Shown: positions 43,178 to 52,449, counted from the first letter of the stretch. The stretch: 64,000 nt of DNA from JANSWP01 sp041941305 (GCA_041941305.1 JBGTQJ010000002.1:62001-126000); one strand, 5' to 3'. Notes: generated from the sequence alone by a model not told the origin. Made by a program: numbers and translations.

Positions 43178-43882
43178 ATGAAAACCCTTCTACCCATATT
43201 ATCAATTCTTTTGTTGCTTTCTTGTGACAAAACGACTTATCGAATGCAAAATTTTGAAGTTCATGGAATTGATGTTTCCCGATATCAATCCTTTATTAAT
43301 TGGGGAAAAATTCAAAAACAAGGGATTCATTTTGCTTTTGCAAAAGCTACAGAAGGAATCAATCACAAAGATTCTACTTTTCAGCGTAATTGGTTGGAAA
43401 TGAGAAAAGTAGGAATTAAAAGAGGGGCTTATCATTTTTTCAGACCGGCTATTTCCGCAGAACTTCAAGCTCAAAACTTTATCAATTTTGTAGAAATGAA
43501 ATCTGGTGATTTACCACCAGTTCTAGACGTTGAGGTAATAAATGGAGTTTCTAAGACTGAACTTTTAAACGGCATCCGCACATGGCTTTTTCAAATTGAA
43601 ATCAATTACAATATTAAGCCAATCATATATACCAATCAGGACTTTTTTAACGAATATATTTCAGGGCATTTTGAAGATTATCCAATTTGGATAGCCCGAT
43701 ATAACTCCTGGTGGAAACCCAATCTTCGAAAAAATAAAAAATGGCATTTTTGGCAATATGGAAATCGGGGAAAGTTAGAAGGAATTAATGGAAATGTAGA
43801 TTTTAATGTATTCAAGGGTACATTATCAGAATTAGAAGAATTGTGTTTACCTCCTCAAATGATTATTAGTTTGAAGCAATGA
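43178..43882 (+). CDS. GH25 lysozyme-like lipoprotein
   Basis: The 234-residue protein has a lipobox (LLLLSC, Cys16) and a glycoside hydrolase family 25 barrel with VHGIDVSRYQ..INW (first catalytic-region Asp), FAFAKATEG, RGAYHFFRP, LPPVLDVEV (the Asp/Glu pair, about residues 111-116), YPIWIARY and WHFWQYG. These residues are complete, so muramidase activity on peptidoglycan is expected in the periplasm. The short family core (about 190 residues) is complete. It sits between GldH and a TPR lipoprotein; a role in wall turnover is inferred. Confidence 0.93.
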   Translation: MKTLLPILSILLLLSCDKTTYRMQNFEVHGIDVSRYQSFINWGKIQKQGIHFAFAKATEGINHKDSTFQRNWLEMRKVGIKRGAYHFFRPAISAELQAQNFINFVEMKSGDLPPVLDVEVINGVSKTELLNGIRTWLFQIEINYNIKPIIYTNQDFFNEYISGHFEDYPIWIARYNSWWKPNLRKNKKWHFWQYGNRGKLEGINGNVDFNVFKGTLSELEELCLPPQMIISLKQ

Positions 43883-43922
43883 TAATCATTTAAAAAGATT
43901 TATTGTTTACTCATCAAGAGCT

Positions 43923-44489
43923 ATGAAAAAAACAATCCTATTATTCGTAATATGCTCACCTTTTTTTTCCTGCAACCAGAATGAAGCCCAATCTCTTAGT
44001 AATCAGGAACTAACTTCTGAAGGTGGGTCGATTTATTTAGCAAAATTAAAAGATGAAATTTCAAAACTGGAATCAAGATTATTGAAAGCACAGGATGCTA
44101 AGAAGGACAAAGAAGCTGCAAAAGAATTGATAGCGAAAACTCAAAATTTGGTCAAGGAGTTTCCAAAGGATAGTTCAGCTGCTGAATTATTGTTTAAAGC
44201 AGGAGATGTTTCAAGAGGCTTGGGAGAATACAGAAAAGCAATTGAATTGTGGGGAACGGTCTCTCGAGATTATCCAACCTATAATAATGCTGCTCATGCT
44301 TTGTTTTTACAAGGATTTACTTTTGACGCTGATCTCGAAGACAAAGAAAATGCAATTAAATATTACCAACAGTTTCTCAAAGAATATCCAAAGCATTCAC
44401 TTTCTCAACAAGTTATAATGCTTCTTTCTGTGATTGAAAAATCTTCTACTGAACTGGTTAAAGAGTATGAGAAAAATAAGAATCGATAA
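43923..44489 (+). CDS. TPR-containing lipoprotein (CpoB/BamD-like)
   Basis: The 188-residue product has a lipoprotein leader (SPFFSC, Cys17), a coiled-coil helix (LAKLKDEISKLESRLLKAQDAKKDKEAAKEL, about residues 38-68) and TPR-like helices (about 80-175) with AAELLFKAGDVSRGLGEYRKAIELW, AHALFLQGFTFDADLEDKENAIKYYQQFL. A coiled coil followed by TPRs is reminiscent of CpoB/YbgF, and the TPRs alone of BamD, but it is too short and lacks decisive features for either. A scaffold role in the envelope is likely. Confidence 0.75.
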   Translation: MKKTILLFVICSPFFSCNQNEAQSLSNQELTSEGGSIYLAKLKDEISKLESRLLKAQDAKKDKEAAKELIAKTQNLVKEFPKDSSAAELLFKAGDVSRGLGEYRKAIELWGTVSRDYPTYNNAAHALFLQGFTFDADLEDKENAIKYYQQFLKEYPKHSLSQQVIMLLSVIEKSSTELVKEYEKNKNR

Positions 44490-44630
44490 TTTTCTGCTCT
44501 TCTTGGTTTCTTTTCGGTTAGTAAAAAGTTAAAATACCCCCACTTGTCTTGACAGTTTCCATTCTGGCGTGTTTTTTAATTACCAATGTTAGTATCTTGC
44601 AGATTCAAATATTAAATAAGAAAAATTATT

Positions 44631-45797
44631 ATGAGACTGTTGCTATATTCCATGATGATCCTTTTGGGTTCATCTTCATTATTTTCCCAAGGCATTGATT
44701 TTTTTGAAGGCACCTGGCAGGAAGCTTTAGAAATGGCAAAGCAAAAAGAGAAAATTATTTTTGTAGATGCTTATGCTGTTTGGTGTGGTCCATGTAAACG
44801 CATGGCAAAAAATGTGTTTACTCAGGAAAAAGTTGGTGATTTCTACAATGCCAATTTTATCAATATGAAACTGGATATGGAAAAAGGGGAGGGTTTGAAG
44901 TTCAGACAAAAATATCCAGTAGCAGCTTTTCCAACATTATTCTATATCGACTACACTGGAGAGGTAGTTAAACAAGTTAAAGGTGCTCAGCAAGTAGATG
45001 CTTTTATTCGATTGGGAGAAGGAGTTTTGAAAAGCATTGATCGAAGTGGTGAATTTGCAGAACAATATGAAAAAGGAAATCGTGATCCTGAATTGGTTTA
45101 CAAATATGTTCAAGCTTTAAATAAAGCTGGAAAATCCAGTTTGAAAATTTCTAATACTTATTTTAGAGATGACCCTGACATGGAGAATGAGTTCAACCTT
45201 CAATTGTTGTATGAAGCAACAGTTGCTGTTGACTCGAGAATTTTTGATTTGTTTGTTAAACATTATAAAGCCATTGGGAAAGTAAAAGGGTTACAGGCGT
45301 TGAACGATAGAGTATTGTTGGCTAGCACAAATACTGCTAATAAAGGAATTGAATTTCAGTCCTTGGAATTGGTAGAAGAGGCTAAGGAAAAAATGAAAAA
45401 GCACTATCCCCAGAGATCTGAAGAATTTGGGATTGAAATGGATATGGCTTATTTCAAAAAACTAGGTGATCATAAGAATTTTATGAAAGCTTGTGCTGCT
45501 TTTGCAAAAAAAGTAGCGAATGGAAATGCAAAGGATCTGGACTATTTGGCTTCTGATATTCAAAAGAGTTTTAGTGATGATGAAAAATGCATGAAAATGG
45601 CAGAGAAATATGCCAAAGAAGCGGCTGAAAAAGGTGGGATATATAATTATTATTTAACCTATGCTACCATTTTGAGTCATAATGGTAAAAAAGAAGAGGC
45701 TTTGAAAGCCGCACAAAAATCCCTTGAATTAGCCAAAGAAGCTGGAAAAGGTGCTGAGAATCTAGTACAGAGAGTCATTAAAAAAATAGAAAGTTAA
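44631..45797 (+). CDS. Secreted thioredoxin-domain protein (paralogue 1)
   Basis: The 388-residue protein has a signal peptide (to about 20, LFSQ), a thioredoxin domain (about 22-130) with the redox motif WCGPC (C52, C55), a cis-Pro in AAFPTLFYID and the insertion NVFTQEKVGDFYNANFINMKLDMEKGEG, and a C-terminal helical region (about 140-388) with TPR-like pairs near the end. It is the thioredoxin_7/SoxW-like type that reduces or isomerises disulfides in the periplasm. A near-copy follows at 45898; the two share the domain order, so this is a tandem duplication. The partner proteins are unknown. Confidence 0.85.
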   Translation: MRLLLYSMMILLGSSSLFSQGIDFFEGTWQEALEMAKQKEKIIFVDAYAVWCGPCKRMAKNVFTQEKVGDFYNANFINMKLDMEKGEGLKFRQKYPVAAFPTLFYIDYTGEVVKQVKGAQQVDAFIRLGEGVLKSIDRSGEFAEQYEKGNRDPELVYKYVQALNKAGKSSLKISNTYFRDDPDMENEFNLQLLYEATVAVDSRIFDLFVKHYKAIGKVKGLQALNDRVLLASTNTANKGIEFQSLELVEEAKEKMKKHYPQRSEEFGIEMDMAYFKKLGDHKNFMKACAAFAKKVANGNAKDLDYLASDIQKSFSDDEKCMKMAEKYAKEAAEKGGIYNYYLTYATILSHNGKKEEALKAAQKSLELAKEAGKGAENLVQRVIKKIES

Positions 45798-45821
45798 GTT
45801 CAATTTTTTAAAATAATGTAA

Positions 45822-45871
45822 TGAAACCGCCGCCCACATTTCTTTTGAGAAGTTGGCGGCGGTTTCATTTT
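45822..45871 (+). terminator. Terminator between the two thioredoxin paralogues
   Basis: A perfect 13-bp GC-rich stem (45822-45834 with 45855-45867, tgaaaccgccgcc/ggcggcggtttca) is followed by TTTT. It lies 24 bp after paralogue 1 and so implies that paralogue 2 has its own promoter or depends on read-through. Confidence 0.8.
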
Positions 45872-45897
45872 CAATAAAAATGATAAATCAATAATTA

Positions 45898-47061
45898 ATG
45901 AAACAAATAATCTTCCTAATCTCTTTAGCATTTTTTATTAATGCGAATTCTTTTAGCCAGGAAGGGATTTCATTTTCAGATGCTGATTGGTTTGAAATAT
46001 TAGCTACTGCTAAAAAGGAAAACAAAGTAATTTTCATGGATGCATATACCACCTGGTGTGGTCCATGTAAAAAAATGAGTCGCTCCACCTTTACTGATAA
46101 AAAAGTTGGTGAATTTTATAATGCCAATTTTATCAATGTAAAAAAAGACATGGAAAAAGGGGAGGGGATTCAATTGGCAAAGGAATACAACGTTCGCGCT
46201 TATCCGACTCTACTTTTCATTGATGGTGATGGAAAAATTGCTCACCGTGCTGTAGGATTTTTAAATGCAGAAGAATTTCTGGATTTAGGAAATTTGGCAA
46301 ATGATCCTACAAAACGACTTTCTGCACTTGATGAAAAATATGCAGCAGGAAATAAAAACGCTGAATTTTTATACGAGTATGCCAAAGTCAAATACAATGC
46401 CATGGATCCGGCCTATGCATTAATTGGTGAAGATTATATGAAAACCCAGGAAGAGTGGGGAACCAAAGAAAACATGAAATTTATCTTTCAGTTTGCGGAT
46501 AATTCGGAATCCGTACTTTTTGATTATTTGATAAAAAATAGAATGGCTTTTGTTGAAGAATTTGGAGAAAGAGCAATTGAAAGAAAAATTCAAAATATTG
46601 TCAATCAAGAATTGGCTATGGCTGAAGGAGATAAAGTATTAGAAAGAGCAAAAAAAATATTTCCGAAAATCTATCCTGAAAAGGGGGCTTATATGTATTC
46701 ACAATTTAAACTGACTTATTTCCGTCAGATGGAAGAAGGAGATAACTTTGCAAAAGCGGCAATTGAACATTACAAAAAATTCACTCCAAAAAATGGAGAT
46801 GAATTGAATAACGTTGCTTGGACAATTTATGAAACAGTTGACAATAAAAAATATTTGAAGCATGCTTTAAAATGGGCTAAGAAAAGTGTAAAATTGGAAG
46901 ATAATTATTACAACAATGATACCGTGGCTGCTGTCTATTTTAAATTGGGAAAAAAAGGGAAAGCAGAAAAAATTGCCTTAAGAGCTATTGAGTTGGCAAA
47001 ATCAGAAAATGAAGATTATTCTTTAACAGAAGAGCTTTTACAGAAAATTCGTGAGAATTAG
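45898..47061 (+). CDS. Secreted thioredoxin-domain protein (paralogue 2)
   Basis: The 387-residue protein has a signal peptide (to about 20, NSFSQ), a thioredoxin domain with WCGPC (C54, C57), cis-Pro in RAYPTLLFID and the same VGEFYNANFINVKKDMEKGEG insertion as paralogue 1, then a helical C-terminal region of about 240 residues with TPR-like helices. The two proteins align end to end but differ strongly after the thioredoxin domain, so they are old duplicates that may serve different clients. A terminator follows at 47088-47121. Confidence 0.85.
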   Translation: MKQIIFLISLAFFINANSFSQEGISFSDADWFEILATAKKENKVIFMDAYTTWCGPCKKMSRSTFTDKKVGEFYNANFINVKKDMEKGEGIQLAKEYNVRAYPTLLFIDGDGKIAHRAVGFLNAEEFLDLGNLANDPTKRLSALDEKYAAGNKNAEFLYEYAKVKYNAMDPAYALIGEDYMKTQEEWGTKENMKFIFQFADNSESVLFDYLIKNRMAFVEEFGERAIERKIQNIVNQELAMAEGDKVLERAKKIFPKIYPEKGAYMYSQFKLTYFRQMEEGDNFAKAAIEHYKKFTPKNGDELNNVAWTIYETVDNKKYLKHALKWAKKSVKLEDNYYNNDTVAAVYFKLGKKGKAEKIALRAIELAKSENEDYSLTEELLQKIREN

Positions 47062-47087
47062 CATTTGCCTCTATGTTGAAAAGAAAA

Positions 47088-47121
47088 AGCCCAAATCAGG
47101 AATTTTGATTTGGGCTTTTTT
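47088..47121. terminator. Bidirectional terminator between thioredoxin paralogue 2 and xthA
   Basis: A perfect 11-bp stem (47088-47098 with 47106-47116, agcccaaatca/tgatttgggct) has A-rich DNA on the left and T on the right, so it can end transcription from both convergent genes. Confidence 0.85.
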
Positions 47122-47139
47122 ATGTTCCTTTTATAAGTT

Positions 47140-47910
47140 CTATATATCTATTTTTAAATAGACAGGACAATGGTCGGAGTGAACAGCATCACCCATGTGA
47201 TAAGCTTCAATTATTTTTTCTTTTAAGTTGTCGGTTACTGATTGATAATCGATTCTCCAACCTTTATTATTGGCACGTGCATTTGCTCTAAAGCTCCACC
47301 AGCTGTATTCAATTTTTTCAGGATTGGCAAAACGAAAAGAATCTGTAAATCCGCTCTCGAACCATTTTGTCATCCATGCTCTTTCTTCTGGAAGGAAACC
47401 CGAATTCTTTTTGTTGCCTTTTGGGTTGTGAATATCGTTTTCTGTATGAGCAATATTATAATCTCCAACAATAATTAAATTGGGTCGCTCTTTTTTCAAT
47501 TCATGTGCCCATTCGAAAAAGTCATCTAAAAATCCATATTTGAAAGTTTGCCTTTCCTCTCCACTAGTGCCGGAAGGAAAGTAACAATTGAGTAAAGTCC
47601 AATCACCAAAATCAGTTCTCAAAATTCTTCCTTCTCGATCATACTTTTCGATACCACATCCAACAACCACATTGTCAGGCTCTTTTTTTGAAAAAGTTGC
47701 TACACTACTATATCCCTTTTTTTCTGCAGAGTGCCAAAAATGATGATATCCCATATCATCAAGAATTGAAGTTTCGACTTGTTCTTTGTGAGCTTTTGTT
47801 TCCTGGAGGCAGAGAAGGTCAAAACCGGTTTTTTTCATCCACTCAAAAAATCCTTTTTTATGAGCAGCACGAATTCCATTGACATTATAGGAGATAATTG
47901 AGGTAGCCAT
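47140..47910 (-). CDS. xthA: Exodeoxyribonuclease III / AP endonuclease
   Basis: The 256-residue cytosolic enzyme cuts at abasic sites and degrades 3' ends during base excision repair. It shows the EEP fold motifs in order: SYNVNGIRAA (Asn), LCLQETKAH (metal Glu), GYSSVATFSK, LLNCYFPSG (catalytic Tyr region), IVGDYNIAH (Asp and Asn), GFTDSFR, YSWWSFR and a final SDHCPVYLKI (catalytic Asp-His). All residues of the family are intact. The gene converges on the thioredoxin pair over a shared terminator. Its upstream neighbour is the 3-hydroxyacyl-CoA dehydrogenase, with a gap of 32 bp. Confidence 0.95.
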   Translation of the reverse strand: MATSIISYNVNGIRAAHKKGFFEWMKKTGFDLLCLQETKAHKEQVETSILDDMGYHHFWHSAEKKGYSSVATFSKKEPDNVVVGCGIEKYDREGRILRTDFGDWTLLNCYFPSGTSGEERQTFKYGFLDDFFEWAHELKKERPNLIIVGDYNIAHTENDIHNPKGNKKNSGFLPEERAWMTKWFESGFTDSFRFANPEKIEYSWWSFRANARANNKGWRIDYQSVTDNLKEKIIEAYHMGDAVHSDHCPVYLKIDI

Positions 47911-47942
47911 GCTATTTGTTTTTTATTTTATAAAATTGATAT

Positions 47943-49103
47943 TTAGTTATTATAAAACGTATTTCTATCTCTTGCCATTTTTCGCAATAATGGACTACAA
48001 CGATATCGATCTTCGAGATATTCGTTGTATAGATTATCCATTCTTTCTACACAAGTTTGGAGACCAATTTCATCGGCCCATTTTAAAAGTCCTTTTGGAT
48101 AGTTTACACCTTTGGTCATTGCCAAGTCAATATCCTCTCGACTAGCAATATTTAAATATAGGGCATCTGCTGCTTCATTTATCAGCATTGCCACAATCCT
48201 TTCAACAACTTTATTTCCAAGGTCTGAATTTTTTACAGCCTCCGGGTTTTTTGAATTTTCAGAATAGTCATAAAAACCTTTACCTGATTTTCTTCCGTGA
48301 TAGCCAGCTTCGGACAAACGTTTTTGCGTAAAGGCAGGTTTGTACCGGGGGTCAAAATAGAATGCTTTAAAAACTGTTTCCGTAATTGTGTAATTAACAT
48401 CGTTTCCGATATAATCCATCAATGTGAATGGTCCCATTCTAAATCCTCCAATTTCGGTCATTGCCCAATCAATAGTTGGAACATCAGCAATTCCTTCTTC
48501 AAGAATCCTTAAAGCTTCTCCATAAAAAGGACGAGCCACACGGTTTACAATAAAACCAGGAGTATCTTTTGCAATGATGACCAATTTTCCCCATCCTTCA
48601 ATAACAGATTTTGATTTTTCTAAAACCTCTTTACTGGTTTGAATAGCGGGAATTATTTCAACCAATTTCATCAAAGGAGCAGGATTGAAAAAATGAATTC
48701 CTAAAACTCGCGAAGCATTTTCACATGCGGATGCAATGGCTGCAACTGAAAGGGAAGAAGTATTGGTTGCTATTATACAATCTTCTTTTACGATATCTTC
48801 CAATTGATTGAAAACTGATTTTTTAATTTCCAGGTTTTCAACAATGGCTTCAATTATTAAATCCGATTTTTTGAAATCAAACATATTGTCAATAAATCGA
48901 ATATTATCTAATATTTCCTTTTGTTTCGAGTTATCAATTCTTCCCTTTTCGACCAGGCGGGTTAAAATCTTTTTCAACTTTTGCTCTGCTCGCTCCAAAG
49001 CTGAAGGGTTGTTGTCATATAGAAAAACGTTATGCCCTACAGTTGCAGCTACCTGAGCAATTCCAGCTCCCATCGCGCCACTTCCAATAATTCCAACTTT
49101 CAT
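47943..49103 (-). CDS. 3-hydroxyacyl-CoA dehydrogenase, two-domain type
   Basis: From the Met at 49103 the product is 386 residues. It starts MKVGIIGSGAMGAGIAQVAA (Rossmann NAD loop), then AIVENLEIKKSVF, ATNTSSLSV, LGIHFFNPAPLMKLVEII (catalytic His), DTPGFIVNRVARPFY, and the C-terminal half repeats the helical domain (KPAFTQKRLSEAGYHGRKSGKGFYDY ... INEAADALYL). It is the PaaH/3-hydroxybutyryl-CoA dehydrogenase type used in fatty acid or phenylacetate breakdown. The open frame can be extended to 49202, but the extra 33 residues contain the promoter (-7 box 49128-49135) and the terminator of the next gene, so 49103 is chosen. Confidence 0.93.
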   Translation of the reverse strand: MKVGIIGSGAMGAGIAQVAATVGHNVFLYDNNPSALERAEQKLKKILTRLVEKGRIDNSKQKEILDNIRFIDNMFDFKKSDLIIEAIVENLEIKKSVFNQLEDIVKEDCIIATNTSSLSVAAIASACENASRVLGIHFFNPAPLMKLVEIIPAIQTSKEVLEKSKSVIEGWGKLVIIAKDTPGFIVNRVARPFYGEALRILEEGIADVPTIDWAMTEIGGFRMGPFTLMDYIGNDVNYTITETVFKAFYFDPRYKPAFTQKRLSEAGYHGRKSGKGFYDYSENSKNPEAVKNSDLGNKVVERIVAMLINEAADALYLNIASREDIDLAMTKGVNYPKGLLKWADEIGLQTCVERMDNLYNEYLEDRYRCSPLLRKMARDRNTFYNN

Positions 49104-49127
49104 ATTAGGTCTGTGATTTTTGAATGC

Positions 49128-49135
49128 CAAAAGTA
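49128..49135 (-). promoter_or_regulatory. -7 box of the 3-hydroxyacyl-CoA dehydrogenase gene
   Basis: The minus strand reads TACTTTTG and would place the transcript start about 18 nt before the ATG at 49103. It lies inside the longer open frame and so decides the start. Confidence 0.5.
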
Positions 49136-49171
49136 AGGCATTCAAAAATAAATTGAGCCTCTTTTTGCCAA

Positions 49172-49200
49172 ACAAAAAATGCCGTCTTGCGAAGGACGGC
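49172..49200 (-). terminator. Terminator of the small secreted protein gene
   Basis: On the minus strand a 6-bp GC-rich stem gccgtc/gacggc (49181-49200) is followed by ATTTTTTG. It lies 32 bp after the end of the gene at 49233-49583. Confidence 0.75.
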
Positions 49201-49232
49201 ATCAGTAAATGTTATGGCTAAGATTTAAGAAC

Positions 49233-49583
49233 TCATCTGAGTTCAAAAACTAATGTCACTTCATATGTTTGATTAGGAGATAAATCATTTACAGTTAGAT
49301 CTTTATTTTCAAGTCGTTTGTTGACGAATCTTTTTAAGTAATCAGAATCTGTTTCGATTTTTATTATTTCAATTTCTTTTTCCTCGTTTAGTTTAAAGCG
49401 CACCAACACATTTTCATTTGAAATTCCATTTTCTTTCAGATTTGGGTTTTGTATCATGGAAGAAATTTCAGTCCTTAATTCTTGGTAAGCTTTTGAAGAT
49501 TTTTTGATTTCATTGGGTGAATTATTTGCAATAGCAGAAAGAGAAAAAATTAAAGCGAAGGCGACTAATTTGATTGTTCTCAT
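49233..49583 (-). CDS. Small secreted protein with TonB-C-like strand pattern
   Basis: The 116-residue protein has a signal peptide (to about 19, LSAIAN), then a helix and a beta-rich segment (VLVRFKLNEEKEIEIIKIET, followed by LKRFVNKRLENKDL and a final TYEVTLVFELR strand). The order helix - two strands - helix - strand and the 'V.F.....G.I....I' rhythm recall small TonB C-terminal-domain-like proteins common in Bacteroidetes, but the resemblance is weak. The function is unknown. It has its own terminator at 49172-49200. Confidence 0.65.
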   Translation of the reverse strand: MRTIKLVAFALIFSLSAIANNSPNEIKKSSKAYQELRTEISSMIQNPNLKENGISNENVLVRFKLNEEKEIEIIKIETDSDYLKRFVNKRLENKDLTVNDLSPNQTYEVTLVFELR

Positions 49584-49920
49584 TATAAAATTTGGTTTTA
49601 GAAATACTGTGGTTATTTATGACAAATAACTTGGCCATGCCTGCACAGCAGTTCGGATTTTTTAATTCAGACTTATTTTTGAGAGTTTTCCTGGAAGTTG
49701 ATTGAAGTGAAAATGTATTTGTAAAGACATTTCCTTTCCAGTGAAGTTGCTTGCAATATGAGGGTTTATAGATTATCGTGCCCGGTAGAAATATAAAACT
49801 GGTGATATCATCTATGAATACAAGAGATAAAAAGAGGAATTAATACTTTGAAACGATTTATGGAATTCATTAATTTTTTAGTTAATCTATGTAAATAATT
49901 GATTATCAGTAATTTATGAT
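49584..49920. other. Gap of about 340 bp without a supported gene
   Basis: The stretch is AT-rich and has no convincing open frame, RNA gene or strong repeat. It presumably carries the minus-strand promoter of the 116-residue protein; no TAnnTTTG box was spotted. Confidence 0.35.
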
Positions 49921-49960
49921 TAAAAATGGCTTAAATTGATATCAACTTAAGCCATTTTTA
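49921..49960. terminator. Terminator of the M1 peptidase gene
   Basis: A perfect 14-bp stem (49921-49934 with 49947-49960, core aaaatggcttaa/ttaagccatttt) with A and T runs on both sides sits 28 bp after the M1 peptidase stop. Confidence 0.8.
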
Positions 49961-49988
49961 TATTTTTAAATACTTGATTATCAGTAGT

Positions 49989-52328
49989 TTAGTTTGTTCC
50001 GCTATTTCTTTCTTTTATTTTCCTTTCTTTTTGCATTGGATTGGTTGCTCTACTCGCTCTTTCTTTTTGTTTAAAAAGTTCAAATCGGTTCATTTGATGC
50101 TTAGGTGGGAAGTAATTATTTTCAGTATCCACATCAGCAGTTTCTAAAAAAGGATCCAGCGTAATTTGCTTGACTTCTTTATCCAGAACGAAGACCTTAG
50201 TGACTTGATCATCATTAAATCTCCAGATTTCAGCTGGAATTTTTTGAACCTCTTTGGCTCCGTCAATGAATTCAAACTCTATGATAATAGGCATAACTAA
50301 TCCGCCTACATTTTCAAAAGTAATTTCGTAATAATTTTTTCCATTAGTTATTAATGCCCGTTCTTCATCAGAAAGGTTGCTCAAATACTTTTTATAATCT
50401 TCTCTGTCAAGAATGGTTACATCTAATGGATCATATTCTGTATAGAAATCTCTAAGAGAGCGGTCAATTTCATCTTGAGTTTTGAGGACCTCTTTTCGAT
50501 TTCTGACTGTAGATATACCTATTGGTTCTGCATCGCGTTCTTCTTTTTTTGCGAGGTTTTCAATATCAGGATTTTTTGAATCTAATTCGAACCATTTGAC
50601 TTTATTGATGGCTATGTCAACGTGGTCTGTCTCATAAAACCAGCCTCGCCAAAACCAGTCCAGATCAACCCCCGAAGCATCTTCCATTGTTCTGAAAAAA
50701 TCAGCTGGAGAAGGGTGCTTAAATTTCCATCTATTTGAATAAGTCTTGAAAGCATAATCAAATAATTCTCTTCCAATGATGGTTTCCCTTAAAATATTTA
50801 ATGCAGTGGCAGGCTTGCCATATGCATTATTCCCAAATTGATGAATACTTTCAGAGTTAGACATGATAGGAGAAATGTTACTTTTATCGCCTTTCATATA
50901 ATCTACAATCTTATGTGCGGGACCTCTTCGTTGTGGGTAGTCTCTTTGCCATTGCTCTTGAGCTAAAAACTGAACAAAAGAATTTAAACCTTCATCCATC
51001 CATGTCCATTGACGTTCATCAGAGTTGACAATCATCGGAAAGTAATTGTGTCCAACCTCATGAATGATGACTCCGATCAGTCCATATTTGGTTCGTTTTG
51101 TGTAAGTGCCATCCGATTCTGGACGACCACCATTAAAACATATCATAGGATATTCCATACCAATTCTGTTGGTGTGAATAGACCATGCTATAGGGTAAGG
51201 GTAGGGGAATGTATAATGTGAAAACCATTTTAAAGTATGTGCTACCGCCTTGGTAGAGTACTTTTCCCATAGAGGATTACCTTCCTTGGGGTACATAGAT
51301 GCGGCAATTGCGGTCGTTCCATCTTCCTGTTTTACTGCCATTGCATCCCAAATAAACTTTCTTGAAGAAGCAAATGCGAAATCTCGAACGTTATCTGCTT
51401 TAAATTTCCACGTTTTTTTATCAGTCGAGTTTGATTTTTCTGCCTCAATTGCTTCTTCTTGTGTGACTACGAATACTGGATTAGCATAATTCTTTTTTGC
51501 TTCTTGCCATCTTTTATATTGCGTTTTTGTCAAAACTTCCTTCTCATTTTGAAGCATACCTGTTGCCGATACTACATGATCAGATGGTACTGTAATGTCA
51601 ACTTCGTAATTACCAAAGGTCAAAGTAAACTCTCCGCGCCCTAGAAATTGTTTATTTTGCCAACCTTCATCATCGGAGTAAACAGCCATTCTTGGAAAAA
51701 ATTGAGCTATAGTATAGAGGTAATTATCATCTTCAGAGAAGTATTCATAGCCTGACCGACCACCTATTTCCATTCTATTATTGATATTATACCACCATTT
51801 TATTTTGAATGTAAATGACTCATTAGGCTTTAATGAATTAGGCAAATTAACTCTCATCATTGTTTTTACCACCGCAATATTTAGATCTTTTCCATCAACT
51901 CCTTTCACATAATCCAGCTTAAAACCACCATCAAACTCCGGGACTAATTGCTTTATTTCCTTCAATGTCATCCTTTGAGAGATTCTATTTTGGTTTACTT
52001 TATAGCGGTCGCTGTCTTTTGCGCGCATATTTTGATCCAATTGTACCCATAAATATTCTAGAACATCCGGAGAATTATTATGGTAAGTAATAGTCTCTTC
52101 CCCATAAATTCTTTGATTTTCATCGTCTAATTCCACCTTAATTTTATAATCTGCTTGTTGTTGCCAGTACTTATGACCTGGTGCTCCTGAAGCATTTCTG
52201 TAAACATTTGGGGTAGGTAATTCTTGATATAGTTGCCTAAACTTATTTTTATTGGTTGATTCTTCTTGCCCATATAAGGGTAGCAAAAAGAATATAAAAG
52301 CACTAATGAGTATTGTTTTTGTTCTCAT
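49989..52328 (-). CDS. Secreted M1 family aminopeptidase
   Basis: The 779-residue protein has a signal peptide (to about 20, LPLYGQ), an N-terminal beta sandwich, and a gluzincin catalytic domain with HEVGHN (about residues 421-426) and the third ligand Glu in WMDEGLNSF (about 444). The GAMEN exopeptidase motif is replaced by a GMEYPMICFNGG segment, as is usual for the Bacteroidetes M1 branch. The C-terminal part includes an HxxDIAINKV strand and a long charged tail. It should act in the periplasm on peptides. The intergenic 125 bp to thrC contains a parS-like palindrome and the thrC terminator. Confidence 0.92.
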   Translation of the reverse strand: MRTKTILISAFIFFLLPLYGQEESTNKNKFRQLYQELPTPNVYRNASGAPGHKYWQQQADYKIKVELDDENQRIYGEETITYHNNSPDVLEYLWVQLDQNMRAKDSDRYKVNQNRISQRMTLKEIKQLVPEFDGGFKLDYVKGVDGKDLNIAVVKTMMRVNLPNSLKPNESFTFKIKWWYNINNRMEIGGRSGYEYFSEDDNYLYTIAQFFPRMAVYSDDEGWQNKQFLGRGEFTLTFGNYEVDITVPSDHVVSATGMLQNEKEVLTKTQYKRWQEAKKNYANPVFVVTQEEAIEAEKSNSTDKKTWKFKADNVRDFAFASSRKFIWDAMAVKQEDGTTAIAASMYPKEGNPLWEKYSTKAVAHTLKWFSHYTFPYPYPIAWSIHTNRIGMEYPMICFNGGRPESDGTYTKRTKYGLIGVIIHEVGHNYFPMIVNSDERQWTWMDEGLNSFVQFLAQEQWQRDYPQRRGPAHKIVDYMKGDKSNISPIMSNSESIHQFGNNAYGKPATALNILRETIIGRELFDYAFKTYSNRWKFKHPSPADFFRTMEDASGVDLDWFWRGWFYETDHVDIAINKVKWFELDSKNPDIENLAKKEERDAEPIGISTVRNRKEVLKTQDEIDRSLRDFYTEYDPLDVTILDREDYKKYLSNLSDEERALITNGKNYYEITFENVGGLVMPIIIEFEFIDGAKEVQKIPAEIWRFNDDQVTKVFVLDKEVKQITLDPFLETADVDTENNYFPPKHQMNRFELFKQKERASRATNPMQKERKIKERNSGTN

Positions 52329-52366
52329 GTAAGGAAAGTTTTTATGAATTTTTAATGACAGAAATT

Positions 52367-52382
52367 TGTTCCACGTGGAACA
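52367..52382. promoter_or_regulatory. parS-like palindrome 1 (TGTTCCACGTGGAACA)
   Basis: This 16-bp perfect palindrome differs from the classic ParB site TGTTTCACGTGAAACA only at two mirrored positions. It is intergenic, between the M1 peptidase gene and the thrC terminator. An identical core occurs at 52789-52804. A paired occurrence supports chromosome-segregation function; I infer it as a parS variant. Confidence 0.65.
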
Positions 52383-52402
52383 TTAATTGTGAATGGTAAA
52401 AT

Positions 52403-52449
52403 AAAAAGAGCCTCTGAATTGTAAAATTACTATTTCAGAGGCTCTTTTT
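52403..52449 (-). terminator. Terminator of thrC
   Basis: A 16-bp perfect stem (52403-52418 with 52434-52449, core agagcctctgaa/ttcagaggctct) with flanking A and T runs lies just beyond the thrC stop. It can also work on the plus strand. Confidence 0.85.

Noticed and set aside
49104..49202. Longer N-terminus of the 3-hydroxyacyl-CoA dehydrogenase
   Set aside because: The extra residues lack family similarity and contain a -7 box and the neighbour's terminator hairpin.
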